Source of the DNA: Sphingobium limneticum
GTDB taxonomy: Bacteria > Pseudomonadota > Alphaproteobacteria > Sphingomonadales > Sphingomonadaceae
NCBI RefSeq assembly: GCF_008710155.1
Contig: NZ_VYPZ01000009.1
Location: forward strand, 105,362-169,361
Length of the DNA stretch: 64,000 nt
Direction: 5' to 3'
Shown here: positions 26,331 to 36,032 of the stretch, piece by piece
How positions within the stretch are numbered: position 1 is the stretch's first letter
How the letters are laid out: each line of letters starts with the position of its first letter
The notes under the pieces: model-generated
The model's database searches: none
Seen by the model: only the letters and a program-made list of their open reading frames with translations
Told to the model about the DNA's origin: nothing
Translations under genes and position numbers: made by a program

Positions 26331-27116
26331 TCAATCGATCGTCACGCCCACCACGCGCCAATTTCCATCCTCTCGCTCCAGCGTTACCGCCTCAATCGCC
26401 TCAGCCTTGTTGGCGAAGCGGGTGCGGAATTTGACCACTTCATAGCCATGGGGTGGTGCAGCCAGATATTGCTGGCTTAGAACATCACGGGATATCAGCG
26501 CGCCCAGCGGCAACCGAACCTTTTGCGACACCTCCGCCCAGACCTGCGGCGTGTTCAGTTTGCGGAAGGCCGAACCTGTCGCCTGATAGCCCTCCTCCCA
26601 ATGCCCCTGATCCCCTAGGACCAGCCATTGCCGCGCGGCATCGACCACCTCCGCGCGGGGCGCTTCGCTGGCTGCGGCCGGCGCAGGCGACGCCGGAGCG
26701 GAAGCGAGATAGGGCAAGGCGGTGAGCGCCAACAGGCCAAGGGCAAGCGTCATGAGACAGACTCCGATGATGATCCAGTGAGGACGGGTTACCCGCCCCG
26801 CGCCGCCGATCGGCGCGTCCTCCTGATCCATCGGAATCTCGGGCGCGTCCGCCCCCATTGGCTTGTCCCCTATATTTTCGGGGAGTGACGCTGCCCCATG
26901 ACCGCCCTCCGCCTCCAGCAGCAATCGGGCCGCCTCGCGGCTGCTGGACACCGCCATCTTGCGCCGCGCATCGCGCAGACGCTCGTTGATGGTATGGACC
27001 GACAGGTCCAGTCTGCGCGCGATCGACTTGGCATCATGGCCCCGCACGATAAGGCGCAGCGTCTGCTTCTCCTTCTCGGTCAGCGCCCAGTCCATATCCG
27101 TCATCTGCATGCTCAT
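26331..27116 (-). CDS. LuxR-type HTH regulator with DUF4019 sensor domain
   Basis: The 261-residue protein has a LuxR/GerE helix-turn-helix (residues about 10-70, with LTEKEKQTLRLIVRGHD and LDLSVHTINERLRDARRKMAV). A linker and one membrane segment follow (WIIIGVCLMTLALGLLALTA, about residues 114-133). A DUF4019 domain covers residues about 150-260. The layout is a membrane-tethered one-component regulator, like ToxR, with the sensor outside. It is transcribed alone; the region 27117-27341 upstream has no gene. Confidence 0.85.
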   Translation of the reverse strand: MSMQMTDMDWALTEKEKQTLRLIVRGHDAKSIARRLDLSVHTINERLRDARRKMAVSSSREAARLLLEAEGGHGAASLPENIGDKPMGADAPEIPMDQEDAPIGGAGRVTRPHWIIIGVCLMTLALGLLALTALPYLASAPASPAPAAASEAPRAEVVDAARQWLVLGDQGHWEEGYQATGSAFRKLNTPQVWAEVSQKVRLPLGALISRDVLSQQYLAAPPHGYEVVKFRTRFANKAEAIEAVTLEREDGNWRVVGVTID

Positions 27117-27341
27117 AAGGTTCAGGATCTAGGTCGCCCCCCTGACGGCAGCTACCCCCAAAAATTTGTATCTCCGGATCGGATGGCGGCAGGATGGCCT
27201 TCGCTTAGCCCCGCAGCCCCTCGCCTGTCCTACGGCGCCCGAGTCATGATATGGGGTTGGCGGCTCTTTCCAATTGTCGGCCCAGTCATCCCACCGGCAT
27301 AGGAAATATAACGTCCCTATCCCTGTATCAAAATATCGAAA

Positions 27342-28238
27342 TCAGCGGGAAATGTGCGAAGTTAAGGGGCTGCTGCTGATCGCCGCCTCCCCCACTGTCG
27401 GTCCATCCTGCACCACCCGCGACGCCCATCCCTCGCCATCATGGGCATATTCGACATGGCTTGCGCGCCGGAACGCCGCGCCGTCCCATACGATCACCTG
27501 CAATTCCATCTCGTTGTTGCGGCGGACATGCAGCCAGTTGAAGCTTTGCGGCTCGGCATTGCGCAGCCGGGTGGAGGTCGCCGTGCCGGCCTGAATTACC
27601 AGCGCGCCGCCGCTATGCTCCACCATCTTCTGCGCCGCCTCCGCATAGGTGCGATGGAAATGCCCGGCCAGCGCCAGATGCACCCCGGCCTCGCAGGCGG
27701 CCTTGACCGCATCGTCATGCCGCCCGACCGCCTCGCTTAGCTCGCCGCCCTTCCCGATCGGCATGGAAAAAAGCGGATGATGGGTAACGAGGATACGGGT
27801 CTTGTCCGGCGCTACCCTGGCAAAGCGATCGCGCAGCAAGTCCATCTGGTCATGATTGATCCGCCCATCCTTGATCGTGAGCGACCGCGCGGTGTTGAGG
27901 CCCAGGATCGCGACCTCTCCATCTTCGTAAAAGGGGCAGAGATCGTTGCTGATATAGCGTTTGTAGCGCGCCAGCGGCCGGGCGAGGCGCCGCACCACAT
28001 CATAGAGCGGCACGTCATGATTGCCCGGCACCACCAGCGTCTTCAGCCCCGCGCCGTGCAGCCGATTGAGCCAGGCGGCGGCCTGCCGGAACTGTTCCAC
28101 CCGCGCCCGCTGCGTGAAATCGCCGCTGATGACGACCAGGTCGGGCCGCCTTTCCTCCAGCCAGGCGGTGGCAGCATCCACGATCTTGCGATCATTGGCG
28201 CCAAAGTGGATGTCGGACAGATGAGCGATGCGAGCCAT
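27342..28238 (-). CDS. Metallophosphoesterase (calcineurin-like)
   Basis: The 298-residue enzyme has the class motifs: LSDIHFGAND (DxH), SGDFTQRARVE (GDxxxR-like), VPGNHD (GNHD), LVTHHPLF and LALAGHFHRTY (GHxH). The start is at MARIAHLSDIHFG, because an upstream Met adds only an unrelated lead. Such enzymes hydrolyse phosphodiesters or phosphomonoesters; the substrate is unknown. It is divergent from the lipid kinase gene, 70 nt apart. Confidence 0.92.
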   Translation of the reverse strand: MARIAHLSDIHFGANDRKIVDAATAWLEERRPDLVVISGDFTQRARVEQFRQAAAWLNRLHGAGLKTLVVPGNHDVPLYDVVRRLARPLARYKRYISNDLCPFYEDGEVAILGLNTARSLTIKDGRINHDQMDLLRDRFARVAPDKTRILVTHHPLFSMPIGKGGELSEAVGRHDDAVKAACEAGVHLALAGHFHRTYAEAAQKMVEHSGGALVIQAGTATSTRLRNAEPQSFNWLHVRRNNEMELQVIVWDGAAFRRASHVEYAHDGEGWASRVVQDGPTVGEAAISSSPLTSHISR

Positions 28239-28308
28239 GGCACAGTAACGATTGCGCGCCACAGGGTTTCCAACGGACCCAAATCCCGTCTCGCGGAGTT
28301 ATTGCGGC

Positions 28309-29205
28309 ATGGAAACGAACCCCCTCCCCAAGGACGCCATATTGGTCGTCAACGCCCATAGCCGAAGCGGACAGGATAGTTTCGCGCAGGCGAAGGACAA
28401 GCTGGAAGCCGCGGGTGTCCGCCTGATCGCCGCCCATGCGGTGGAAGACCCCGAACAAATGGCCGCGACCGTGCGCCAAGCCGTGGAAAGCGGCGCGCCG
28501 ATGGTGATCGTGGGCGGCGGCGACGGGTCCATGTCGGGGACCGTGGACGAACTGGTCGGCAAGAATGTCGTGTTCGGCGTGCTGCCGCTCGGCACCGCGA
28601 ACAGCTTTGCCCGCACGCTGGGATTGCCGCTCGATCTGGACGGCGCGGTGCAGGCGATCGCCAACGGACAGCGCCGCCGCGTGGACCTGGGCATGATCGA
28701 CCGCGACTATTTCGTGAATGCCGCCTCGCTAGGCCTTTCGCCGATGATCGGGCAGACCGTACCGCATAAGCTCAAACGCTATCTGGGGCGGATCGGCTAT
28801 CTGCTCTGGGCGGTCAAATGCTCGGTCGGCTTCCGCGCCTTCCGCCTGACCATCGACGATGGCGTGAAGGAACGGCGCATGTGGTCGACGGAGGTGCGCA
28901 TCCTCAACGGCCCCTATCATGGCGGCGTCGAACTGTCCGACCATGCCGATGTCGATACCGGCGAGATCGTGGTGCAGGCCGTCGTGGGCCGCAGCAAGCC
29001 CCGCCTCGCTTGGGACTGGTACGCCAAATTCTTCAAACTGCGCGACCGCGACGCCCATACGCAGGAATTTCACGGCACCTGCTTCAAGATCGACACAAAG
29101 CCGCGCCAGCGCATCTCGATCGACGGTGAAGTGCTGGCGAAAACACCGGTCACGGTAAAGATCGCGGCCGGCGCGGTCGAGGTGGCGGTGCCGCGCGACG
29201 GCTAA
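28309..29205 (+). CDS. Diacylglycerol kinase-family lipid kinase
   Basis: The 298-residue protein has the DAGK catalytic glycine-rich loop VIVGGGDGSMSGTVDEL and LPLGTANSFARTLGL, followed by the acidic segment FVNAASLGLSPMIG. A C-terminal part carries ISIDGEVLAKTPV. The family phosphorylates diacylglycerol or sphingosine-type lipids; sphingolipid-containing sphingomonads make a sphingoid substrate possible, but this is inference. The METNPLPKD start has GGAG upstream; an earlier Met would extend it by 19 residues. Confidence 0.92.
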   Translation: METNPLPKDAILVVNAHSRSGQDSFAQAKDKLEAAGVRLIAAHAVEDPEQMAATVRQAVESGAPMVIVGGGDGSMSGTVDELVGKNVVFGVLPLGTANSFARTLGLPLDLDGAVQAIANGQRRRVDLGMIDRDYFVNAASLGLSPMIGQTVPHKLKRYLGRIGYLLWAVKCSVGFRAFRLTIDDGVKERRMWSTEVRILNGPYHGGVELSDHADVDTGEIVVQAVVGRSKPRLAWDWYAKFFKLRDRDAHTQEFHGTCFKIDTKPRQRISIDGEVLAKTPVTVKIAAGAVEVAVPRDG

Positions 29206-29251
29206 TACCATCTCCGTTCGCTTCGAGCGGAAATCTGATGGAGAGAGCAAC

Positions 29252-29278
29252 AAAAAAGGGGCCGGAAACCGGCCCCTT
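29252..29278 (-). terminator. Intrinsic terminator after rplM-rpsI
   Basis: AAGGGGCCGG and CCGGCCCCTT (29256-29278) form a 10-bp stem around AAA. On the minus strand the stem is followed by six T (complement of AAAAAA at 29252-29257), a strong rho-independent terminator. It lies 27 nt past the rpsI stop and also faces the lipid kinase gene on the other strand. Confidence 0.92.
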
Positions 29279-29304
29279 CTCTGTTTCGATGGTATCGAAG
29301 AAAC

Positions 29305-29853
29305 TTAGCGCTTCGAGAACTGGAAGCTACGACGGGCCTTCGCCTTACCGTACTTCTTACGCTCGACGACGCGGCTGTCGCGGGTCAGGAAGCCTTCGGC
29401 CTTGACCGCGCTGCGCAGCGCCGGTTCATACTTCGACAGAGCCTGGGCGATACCGTGCTTCACGGCGCCGGCCTGACCCGACAGACCGCCGCCCTTGACG
29501 GTAGCGATCACGTCATACTGGCCTTCACGCTCGGTGACGCCGAACGGCTGGTTGATCACCAGGCGCAGGGTCGGACGAGCGAAATAGACTTCCTGGTCAC
29601 GGCCGTTGACCGTGATCTTGCCGGTGCCGGGCTTGACCCACACGCGGGCAACGGCGTCCTTACGACGGCCGGTGGCATAGGCGCGGCCGAGGCTGTCGAT
29701 TTCCTGATCGCGCAGCGGAGCCGAAGGCTGAACCGGAGCGGAGACGACGGGTGCTTCACCTTCCACGGCATCGGCGGCGACAGGCGCAGCAGCGACGGGG
29801 GCGTTCGCGGCGAGGGCCGCGAGGTCGGACAGGGACTGGCGGTTATCGGACAT
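29305..29853 (-). CDS. rpsI: 30S ribosomal protein S9
   Basis: The 182-residue S9 has the usual core from about residue 53 ([23 protein letters not shown]) to the conserved end [11 protein letters not shown]. Its 50-residue Ala-rich acidic N-terminal extension is of a kind seen in alphaproteobacterial S9 proteins. It binds the 30S head near the P site. It follows rplM with a 1-nt overlap and ends at a strong terminator. Confidence 0.98.
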   Translation of the reverse strand: MSDNRQSLSDLAALAANAPVAAAPVAADAVEGEAPVVSAPVQPSAPLRDQEIDSLGRAYATGRRKDAVARVWVKPGTGKITVNGRDQEVYFARPTLRLVINQPFGVTEREGQYDVIATVKGGGLSGQAGAVKHGIAQALSKYEPALRSAVKAEGFLTRDSRVVERKKYGKAKARRSFQFSKR

Positions 29854-30332
29854 TATGCACCCACCTTGTTCTTGCGGTTGCGCGACACGAAATCGAGCAC
29901 TTCGGGGTTCTGGGCTTCATGAGCATGCTCGGCACCGGCGAAGATGCGCAGGTTGCGCATCTGCTGACGACCCAGCGGACCACGGGGGATCATACGCTCG
30001 ACGGCCTTTTCCAGGACGCGCTCGGGGAAACGACCTTCCAGAATCTTCTGGGGGGTGGTTTCCTTGATGCCGCCGGCATAACCGGTGTGCTTGTAGTAAA
30101 CCTTGTCGGTCAGCTTGCGACCGGTGAACTTCACCTTGCCGGCGTTGATGATGATGACATTGTCACCGCAATCGACGTGGGGCGTGAAGCTGGTCTTGTG
30201 CTTGCCGCGCAGGATATTCGCGACGGTCGATGCGAGACGGCCCACAACGGCGCCTTCGGCGTCGATCAGGATCCACTTCTTTTCGACCGTTGCCGGGGTC
30301 GCCGGCTTGGTGGTCTTCATCAGCGCCTTCAT
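29853..30332 (-). CDS. rplM: 50S ribosomal protein L13
   Basis: The 159-residue L13 shows the standard core ([39 protein letters not shown]) and the region [20 protein letters not shown]. It has the N-terminal segment [15 protein letters not shown] common in sphingomonads. It is an early-assembly 23S rRNA-binding protein. It heads the rplM-rpsI operon, whose promoter must lie in 30333-30466. That stretch contains one imperfect hairpin and no other gene. Confidence 0.98.
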   Translation of the reverse strand: MKALMKTTKPATPATVEKKWILIDAEGAVVGRLASTVANILRGKHKTSFTPHVDCGDNVIIINAGKVKFTGRKLTDKVYYKHTGYAGGIKETTPQKILEGRFPERVLEKAVERMIPRGPLGRQQMRNLRIFAGAEHAHEAQNPEVLDFVSRNRKNKVGA

Positions 30333-30466
30333 GGTGCCAATACTCCAGATGAAAAATGAAACCGGGCGCCGTTGCCGGCACCCGGAAGTGGGGCGCTAAT
30401 GACGGGAGTGGCGCGGGAAGTCAAGAGATTCGGGGCGTTTCACGACGGGTAAAATAATACCATCGC

Positions 30467-31243
30467 CTATTCGGCCGGTGTGAGGGTCCGGCTTTCGACC
30501 AGAGGCTGTCCGCCAGCGATCAGGCTTCGCTCCTGGCTTTCGACCAGGCCCGTGACCCGCGACAGGCGATATTTGATCGAAACCTGCACGCCGTCCCCGG
30601 CCAGCTTTTCGTCCAGATCCAGCATGTCGCCATCTTGCCCGGCCAGCGTCAACGCGCCTTCCACCGGCACCGGACGGACGAGCGGCGATCCCGCCACGCT
30701 GCGCAATCCCCGCCCTGCGCCACCTGCGACGTCGCTGCCGGCGAAGAGAAACAATGGTTGCAGTTCGCCCGCCAGCAGGGACAGGCGCCCCTCGACCGAC
30801 AGGCTGTCGAACAGGGCAAGAATCTTCTGCGCCGACCGTTGACGCTCGCCGTCCGATCCGGTCGCCAACGCATCGACACCGGCCCGCACCTTGGCCCAGA
30901 TCGCCTCTTCATCATCGAGCGCCACGACCTTGCCCCGCCCATCCAGCCGGAAGCGCATGGCGATCCCGACCAATGGCCCGAGCGCCGCGCGATAGGACTC
31001 GGCGCCCGATGTCGGCGCATCCGTGTCGATCGCGCGCAGCGTGACGGTAAGGGCATAACCCTCCCCCGCCCGCTCGAACCGCAGATCGCGCGTGGCGGTG
31101 AAGGCGCTGACCTTGCCCGCCACCGGACGATGCTGCTCGATGCGATAGGTCAATGCCCGGTCGGTCGGCGGCGCAAAGGGGATGGCGATGGTCTGTGCCG
31201 CGACCGGCTGCGCCAGCGCGATCGCCATCATGGCCAGCGGCAT
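30467..31243 (-). CDS. Exported protein of unknown function downstream of Cox15
   Basis: The 258-residue product starts MPLAMMAIALAQPVAAQ, a signal peptide. It continues as a soluble beta-rich protein (TYRIEQHRPVAGKVSAFTATRDLRF through ESRTLTPAE at the end). No domain was recognised. Its start is 2 nt beyond the Cox15 stop, so it is translationally linked to heme A synthase. A periplasmic or lipoprotein-like role in oxidase assembly is possible but unproven. Confidence 0.72.
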   Translation of the reverse strand: MPLAMMAIALAQPVAAQTIAIPFAPPTDRALTYRIEQHRPVAGKVSAFTATRDLRFERAGEGYALTVTLRAIDTDAPTSGAESYRAALGPLVGIAMRFRLDGRGKVVALDDEEAIWAKVRAGVDALATGSDGERQRSAQKILALFDSLSVEGRLSLLAGELQPLFLFAGSDVAGGAGRGLRSVAGSPLVRPVPVEGALTLAGQDGDMLDLDEKLAGDGVQVSIKYRLSRVTGLVESQERSLIAGGQPLVESRTLTPAE

Positions 31244-31245
31244 CC

Positions 31246-32277
31246 TCAACGGCGCGCGCCCACGGCATGCGCGCCCCAGGCAGCGGCAGCCACGACCAGC
31301 GCACCGACGGCCTGGTGCAGCACCGCCAGCGGCAGGGCGATACCGCTGATGACGGTGGCGATGCCGAGCAATATCTGCGCCCCCAGCGCGGCGTTGATGG
31401 CGATCGACGCGCCGCGCTGCCCCGCCCTCTTTGCCCGCCGCGCCAGCAGGATCAGCATCACGGCCGCGACCCAGGCCCACCAGCGATGCAGGAAATGGAC
31501 GAGATAGGGATCGCTTGACACGGTGGCCCAATATGACCCCATCCAACTGATCCCCTCCGGCACCAGATGATCGTTCATCAGCGGCCAGGTGTTGGACACA
31601 TAGCCGGCATCCAGCCCGGCGGTGAAAGCGCCCAGCATCAGCTGGACCAGAAGGACCAGCAGCACCGCCAGCGCGAAGGGCCGCAACACCGCCGGCCGCG
31701 CCGTGCCGGAACGCGCCAGCGCGCGCAGATCCAGCGCCGTCCAGATCAGGCCGCCGATGATGAACAACGCCGTCAGCAGATGGACGGCCAGCCGATAATG
31801 GCTGACGTCCGTGCGCACCGACAGGCCCGACTTCACCATCCACCAGCCTATCGCGCCCTGCAATCCGCCGAGCGCCAGCAGCGCGATCAAGCGGGGACCA
31901 TAGCCTGCCGGGATCGCGCGCCGCACCGCAAACCAGATGAGCGGCAACGCAAAGGCCACGCCGATCAATCGGCCGAGCAGGCGATGCAGCCATTCCCAGA
32001 AGAAGATGAACTGAAAATCCGACAGGGTCATGCCCTGGCGCAATTGCTGATATTCGGGGATCTGCTGATAGAGGCGGAATGCCTCCATCCACTGATCGTG
32101 GGTCAGCGGCGGAATGGCGCCGGTGATCGGTTTCCACTGGGTGATGGAAAGCCCGGATTCGGTGAGCCGCGTAATACCGCCCACCACCACCATGCAGAAG
32201 ACCAGAAACGCCACGATCAACAACCAGCGGGCAATGGCGGCGGGGCGCGGAGCGCGGAACGAAGCGGACGCTGTCAT
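31246..32277 (-). CDS. ctaA: Heme A synthase (Cox15/CtaA family, alphaproteobacterial type)
   Basis: The 343-residue membrane protein has eight hydrophobic segments and the Cox15 landmarks. These are VVVGGITRLTESGLSITQWK (residues about 29-48), WEWLHRLLGRLIG with His, and later HFLHRWWAWV and AVLHQAVGALVV, also with His residues likely to bind heme. It oxidises heme O to heme A for aa3 oxidase. The start MTASASFRAP was chosen because the upstream open frame has no family similarity. Confidence 0.94.
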   Translation of the reverse strand: MTASASFRAPRPAAIARWLLIVAFLVFCMVVVGGITRLTESGLSITQWKPITGAIPPLTHDQWMEAFRLYQQIPEYQQLRQGMTLSDFQFIFFWEWLHRLLGRLIGVAFALPLIWFAVRRAIPAGYGPRLIALLALGGLQGAIGWWMVKSGLSVRTDVSHYRLAVHLLTALFIIGGLIWTALDLRALARSGTARPAVLRPFALAVLLVLLVQLMLGAFTAGLDAGYVSNTWPLMNDHLVPEGISWMGSYWATVSSDPYLVHFLHRWWAWVAAVMLILLARRAKRAGQRGASIAINAALGAQILLGIATVISGIALPLAVLHQAVGALVVAAAAWGAHAVGARR

Positions 32278-32425
32278 GACCCGGTCCATGCGCCCATGCC
32301 GGTCCCTTTTCAAGCCGTGACGGCGCAGATGGGGCATGGACAAATTACCCCAGGGACTGGCAATTGGGGAAACAAATCGCGCCACGGGCGTATCAAAACA
32401 ACTGGTTTCAATGCAGGGATTTTCC

Positions 32426-34468
32426 ATGACCGCCGCACCGACCGGCATAGCCGCGATGATCGCTGCGCAGGGACCGGTCGGCGCTCTTACCGCCGCACTG
32501 GACGGCCGTTCCCCGCTTGGCCCGGTGGATGGCTGGTCCCCTGCCCTGGTATCGACGGTCCGCCTGATGCTGTCGTCCAAGGCGGAGATCGTGCTGTTCT
32601 GGGGGCCGCAATATTGCGCGCTCTACAACGAAACCTATGTCCCCACGATCGGTGACAAGCACCCCCATGCGCTGGGCCGTCCCGCCGGCGAAGGCTGGGC
32701 GGAATTGTGGGACGATCTCGGCCCGCTGCTGCGCACCGTCTATGAAGATGGCGAAACCGTCCATGCCAAGGACCGCCCCTTCTATATCGAACGCGACGGC
32801 GGCCGGGGCGAACATGTCTATTTCGACATCAGCTATTCCCCCGTGTTCGAAGGCGACGGGTCGATCGGCGGCGTGCTGTGCATCGTCAGCGAAACCACCC
32901 AGCGGGTGCTGGCGGAGCGGGCGATGCTGGCCGACCGCAATCGTCTATGGGCATTGGCGCGCGACCCTTTCCTGATCGCCGACACTGCGGGCGTCTGGGT
33001 TGCCGCCAGCCCAAGCTGGACCGATATATTGGGCTGGACCGAGGAGGAACTGATCGGCCGCACATCCCAGTGGATGGAGCATCCCGACGATGTCGCCGCC
33101 ACACGCGATCGCATCGACGATCTGGCCCATGGCGAAACGGTGATGCGCTTCGACAACCGTTTCCGGGCGAAAGACGGCCGCTATCGCACCTTCAGCTGGA
33201 CCGCCGTGCCGGAGGGCGACATCATCTATTGCGTCGCCCGCGACGTTACGGAACAACGCGCCCATGCGCTCGCGCTGGCCGATACCGAAGCGGCGCTGCG
33301 GCAGGCGCAGAAGATGGAAACGCTGGGTCAGCTGACTGGCGGCGTGGCGCATGATTTCAACAACCTGCTCCAGATCGTGACCGGCAATCTGGAGCTGTTG
33401 CAACGCGCCCTGCCCGCCGACGCCACGCGCCTGCGCAACATGACGATGCGCGCCGCCGCCGGCGCGGAACGGGCAACGATTTTGACGCAGAGGTTGCTGG
33501 CCTTCTCTCGCCGCCAGCCGCTCGACCCGCGCCCGGTCGATCCCAACCAGCTGGTTGCCGGCATGACCGACATGCTGCACCGGACGCTGGGCGAGACGAT
33601 CCGTGTGGCGACGATCGAAACGCCGCAAAGCTGGCCGATCGAAGTCGATATCAACCAGATGGAAAATGCGCTGCTCAACCTGGCGGTCAATGCGCGCGAT
33701 GCCATGCCTTCGGGCGGCCAGCTGACGATCGAGGTCGCCAATCGGGTCATCGACGCCGATCAGGCCACGCAGGACGGCGACCTGACGCCGGGCGCCTATG
33801 TGGTGATCTGCGTGTCGGATACGGGCGAAGGCATGGATGCGGACACGCTGGCGCAGGCGATCGAACCCTTCTTCACCACCAAGGAGGTTGGGCGCGGCAC
33901 CGGCCTTGGCCTGTCGATGGTCTATGGCTTCATCAAACAGTCGGGCGGCCATATGCGCGTCCAGTCGCAGCCGGGCCGGGGCACCGGCGTACGGCTCTAC
34001 CTCCCCCGCCATCATGGCAGCGTCGCGGCCAATGACGCGCAGGACGTTTCAGTAGCCAGGCCCATCGGCGGCGGCGAGACGATCCTGCTGTGCGAGGATG
34101 ACGACAATGTCCGCGCCTATTCGCTCGAAGTGCTGCGCGACCTTGGCTATGACGTGATCACTGCCGCTGACGGCCCTGCCGCGCTGGAGGCGCTGGACAT
34201 GGCGAACGGTCGGGCGGACCTGCTCTTCACCGACGTGGTGCTGCCCGGCGGGATGACCGGTGCGGATCTGGCGCGCGCAGCCCGGATCCGCTGGCCCGAC
34301 CTCAAAATCCTGTTCACCACCGGCTATGCCCGCGACGCCATCGTCCATCATGGACGGCTGGACGCGGGCGTGGACCTGCTCACCAAACCCTTCGGCTATA
34401 CCGATCTGGCCGCGAAGATCCGCGAAGTGCTGGACCGAACCGAGGAGCGGGCCGAAGGGGTCGCCTGA
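32426..34468 (+). CDS. Hybrid sensor kinase with PAS domains and C-terminal receiver
   Basis: The 680-residue soluble protein has an N-terminal PAS/GAF-like region (residues about 20-160) and a second PAS domain (about 170-300). Next come the HisKA box TGGVAHDFNNLLQIVTG, an ATPase domain (NLAVNARDAMPSGG, DTGEGMD, GTGLGLSMVYGF) and a receiver (LLCEDDDNVRA, FTDVVLPGGMTG, LTKPFG). It lacks membrane segments, so it senses cytoplasmic or small-molecule signals, perhaps light or redox. The start at 32426 has AGGGA nearby; an upstream start at 32336 would add 30 residues. Confidence 0.92.
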   Translation: MTAAPTGIAAMIAAQGPVGALTAALDGRSPLGPVDGWSPALVSTVRLMLSSKAEIVLFWGPQYCALYNETYVPTIGDKHPHALGRPAGEGWAELWDDLGPLLRTVYEDGETVHAKDRPFYIERDGGRGEHVYFDISYSPVFEGDGSIGGVLCIVSETTQRVLAERAMLADRNRLWALARDPFLIADTAGVWVAASPSWTDILGWTEEELIGRTSQWMEHPDDVAATRDRIDDLAHGETVMRFDNRFRAKDGRYRTFSWTAVPEGDIIYCVARDVTEQRAHALALADTEAALRQAQKMETLGQLTGGVAHDFNNLLQIVTGNLELLQRALPADATRLRNMTMRAAAGAERATILTQRLLAFSRRQPLDPRPVDPNQLVAGMTDMLHRTLGETIRVATIETPQSWPIEVDINQMENALLNLAVNARDAMPSGGQLTIEVANRVIDADQATQDGDLTPGAYVVICVSDTGEGMDADTLAQAIEPFFTTKEVGRGTGLGLSMVYGFIKQSGGHMRVQSQPGRGTGVRLYLPRHHGSVAANDAQDVSVARPIGGGETILLCEDDDNVRAYSLEVLRDLGYDVITAADGPAALEALDMANGRADLLFTDVVLPGGMTGADLARAARIRWPDLKILFTTGYARDAIVHHGRLDAGVDLLTKPFGYTDLAAKIREVLDRTEERAEGVA

Positions 34469-34472
34469 AAAT

Positions 34473-35105
34473 TCAGGCGACCGCAGCTTTCCATGCCGCC
34501 ACCAGGTCGCGCCCGCGCTGACCCACCGTCGCCGCGTCATCGCCCGGCTTGTAGAGCGCGCCGCCAACGCCGATGCCTTCGCATCCGCCCGCCAGCCACT
34601 GGCCGATCGTATCCGCGCCGGTGCCGCCCACGGCCCAGACGCCGACATGTTTGGGCAGCACGTCCTTCACCGCCTTCACATAAGCCGCGCCCAGCTGTGC
34701 GGCCGGGAACAGCTTGATCCGCTTCGCGCCCGCCGCGATCGCGGCGAAGGCCTCGCTCGGCGTCATGAAACCGGGCAGTAATTCCAGCCCCAGCTCGGCG
34801 CCGCGCGCGATGACGGCGGGATTGGTGTTGGGCGTCACCATGATGCGCCCGCCCGCGCCATGCAGCTGCTCGACCGCCTCGACGCTCAGCACCGTGCCGC
34901 CGCCGATCAGCGCACGGTCGCCGAACGCATCCTGCATCGCCGCGATGCTCTTCAACGGTTCGGGCGAATTGAACGGCACTTCCAGGATGCGGATGCCCGC
35001 TTCGACCAGAGCCGCGCTGACGTCGATCGCCTCTTCCGGCTTGATGCCGCGCAGGATGGCGCAGACCGGCGGCGCGCCGTCGGCCAGCAATTCGTCCAGG
35101 GTCAT
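34473..35105 (-). CDS. dgoA: 2-dehydro-3-deoxy-6-phosphogalactonate aldolase
   Basis: The 210-residue class I aldolase resembles DgoA. It begins PPVCAILRGIKPEEAID, with a catalytic Glu in LEVPFNSPE. The Schiff-base Lys lies in AKRIKLFPAAQLG and the phosphate loop is VWAVGGTGADTIGQWL. It cleaves KDPGal to pyruvate and glyceraldehyde-3-phosphate. It overlaps dgoK by 4 nt, and the two form the lower half of the De Ley-Doudoroff galactose pathway. Confidence 0.94.
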   Translation of the reverse strand: MTLDELLADGAPPVCAILRGIKPEEAIDVSAALVEAGIRILEVPFNSPEPLKSIAAMQDAFGDRALIGGGTVLSVEAVEQLHGAGGRIMVTPNTNPAVIARGAELGLELLPGFMTPSEAFAAIAAGAKRIKLFPAAQLGAAYVKAVKDVLPKHVGVWAVGGTGADTIGQWLAGGCEGIGVGGALYKPGDDAATVGQRGRDLVAAWKAAVA

Positions 35106-36007
35106 GCCGTCAATTCTCCCGTAAAACCGAGGCCCGCAAGCGCGCAGCCGTCACCATCCAACGCACGGGACATGATCTCCCGTGCGTCGAGCGCCTGCGC
35201 ATAGCGAGCCGACAGGCGCTTGTCGCCGATCAGCACGACGCCGTCCGCGCCGCTCAGCGTCGTCATGATCTCCGCAATCTCGCAGCCGATCAGCAGGCCG
35301 GACAGATAGCCCAGCGCCCAGTCGCCCGACCGACCGCTGCGCAGCCGCATCGCCCGCGCCGCGAACAACGACTGCAACAGCTTCGCGTCGCCCGCGCGCT
35401 CCAGCCCTTCGGCGAAACCGGCGGCTTCTTCAGCCGGATCGGTCGGCTCGACTTTCGGCCCCAGCGTCGACTGATCGCGCAGCAGCGCGAACAGCTCGCC
35501 GGTCGGCATGGTGCGGAACGAGATGATCCGGCCGTCCTCGACCAGCGACCATTTATTGTGCGTGCCGGGCAGCACGATCAGGTGCCGACCCGTGGCAAGC
35601 GCCGGATCGAGCGCCAGCGCGCCGAAAATCTGCGTTTCTTCGCCCCGCATCACGTCGGGGATACCGTCCTCACCTTCGCAGGCCAAACCGGCCATGATGG
35701 CAAGCGGCGCGCCGCGCCAATCGAACCGCACCGCCGTCTGCCGCCATGTCGCCGCGTCGGCCGGGCAGTCGGCATAGGGCGCCTCGACCCAGCCGTCGCG
35801 CGCGCCGACCATGCCGCAAAGCGTAATCGATTCCGGTGTACCATCGTCCAGCCAGGGCGCGATCGTGTCGGCAAAGGCGGCCTCTGCGGCCCGTCCCACC
35901 GCGCCGATACCCGGCCCGTCGCGACGGGCGACGATGGCCTCCTGCTCGATCCGGAACAGCCGCAGCCGGCTGGTCCCCCAATCGCCGATCACCGCAAAGC
36001 GGGTCAT
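35102..36007 (-). CDS. dgoK: 2-dehydro-3-deoxygalactonokinase
   Basis: The 301-residue DgoK-family kinase has VIGDWGTSRLRLFRI at the N-terminus (ATP-binding), CGMVGARDGWVEAPY, LIVLPGTHNKWSLVEDGRI, and the C-terminal VLIGDKRLSARYAQAL. It phosphorylates 2-dehydro-3-deoxygalactonate. It is the first gene of the minus-strand pair and faces the dehydratase operon, so the shared promoter region 36008-36146 may coordinate both arms. Confidence 0.94.
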   Translation of the reverse strand: MTRFAVIGDWGTSRLRLFRIEQEAIVARRDGPGIGAVGRAAEAAFADTIAPWLDDGTPESITLCGMVGARDGWVEAPYADCPADAATWRQTAVRFDWRGAPLAIMAGLACEGEDGIPDVMRGEETQIFGALALDPALATGRHLIVLPGTHNKWSLVEDGRIISFRTMPTGELFALLRDQSTLGPKVEPTDPAEEAAGFAEGLERAGDAKLLQSLFAARAMRLRSGRSGDWALGYLSGLLIGCEIAEIMTTLSGADGVVLIGDKRLSARYAQALDAREIMSRALDGDGCALAGLGFTGELTA

Positions 36008-36032
36008 CGCGCCCCTCTGCCGACTTTATTTA

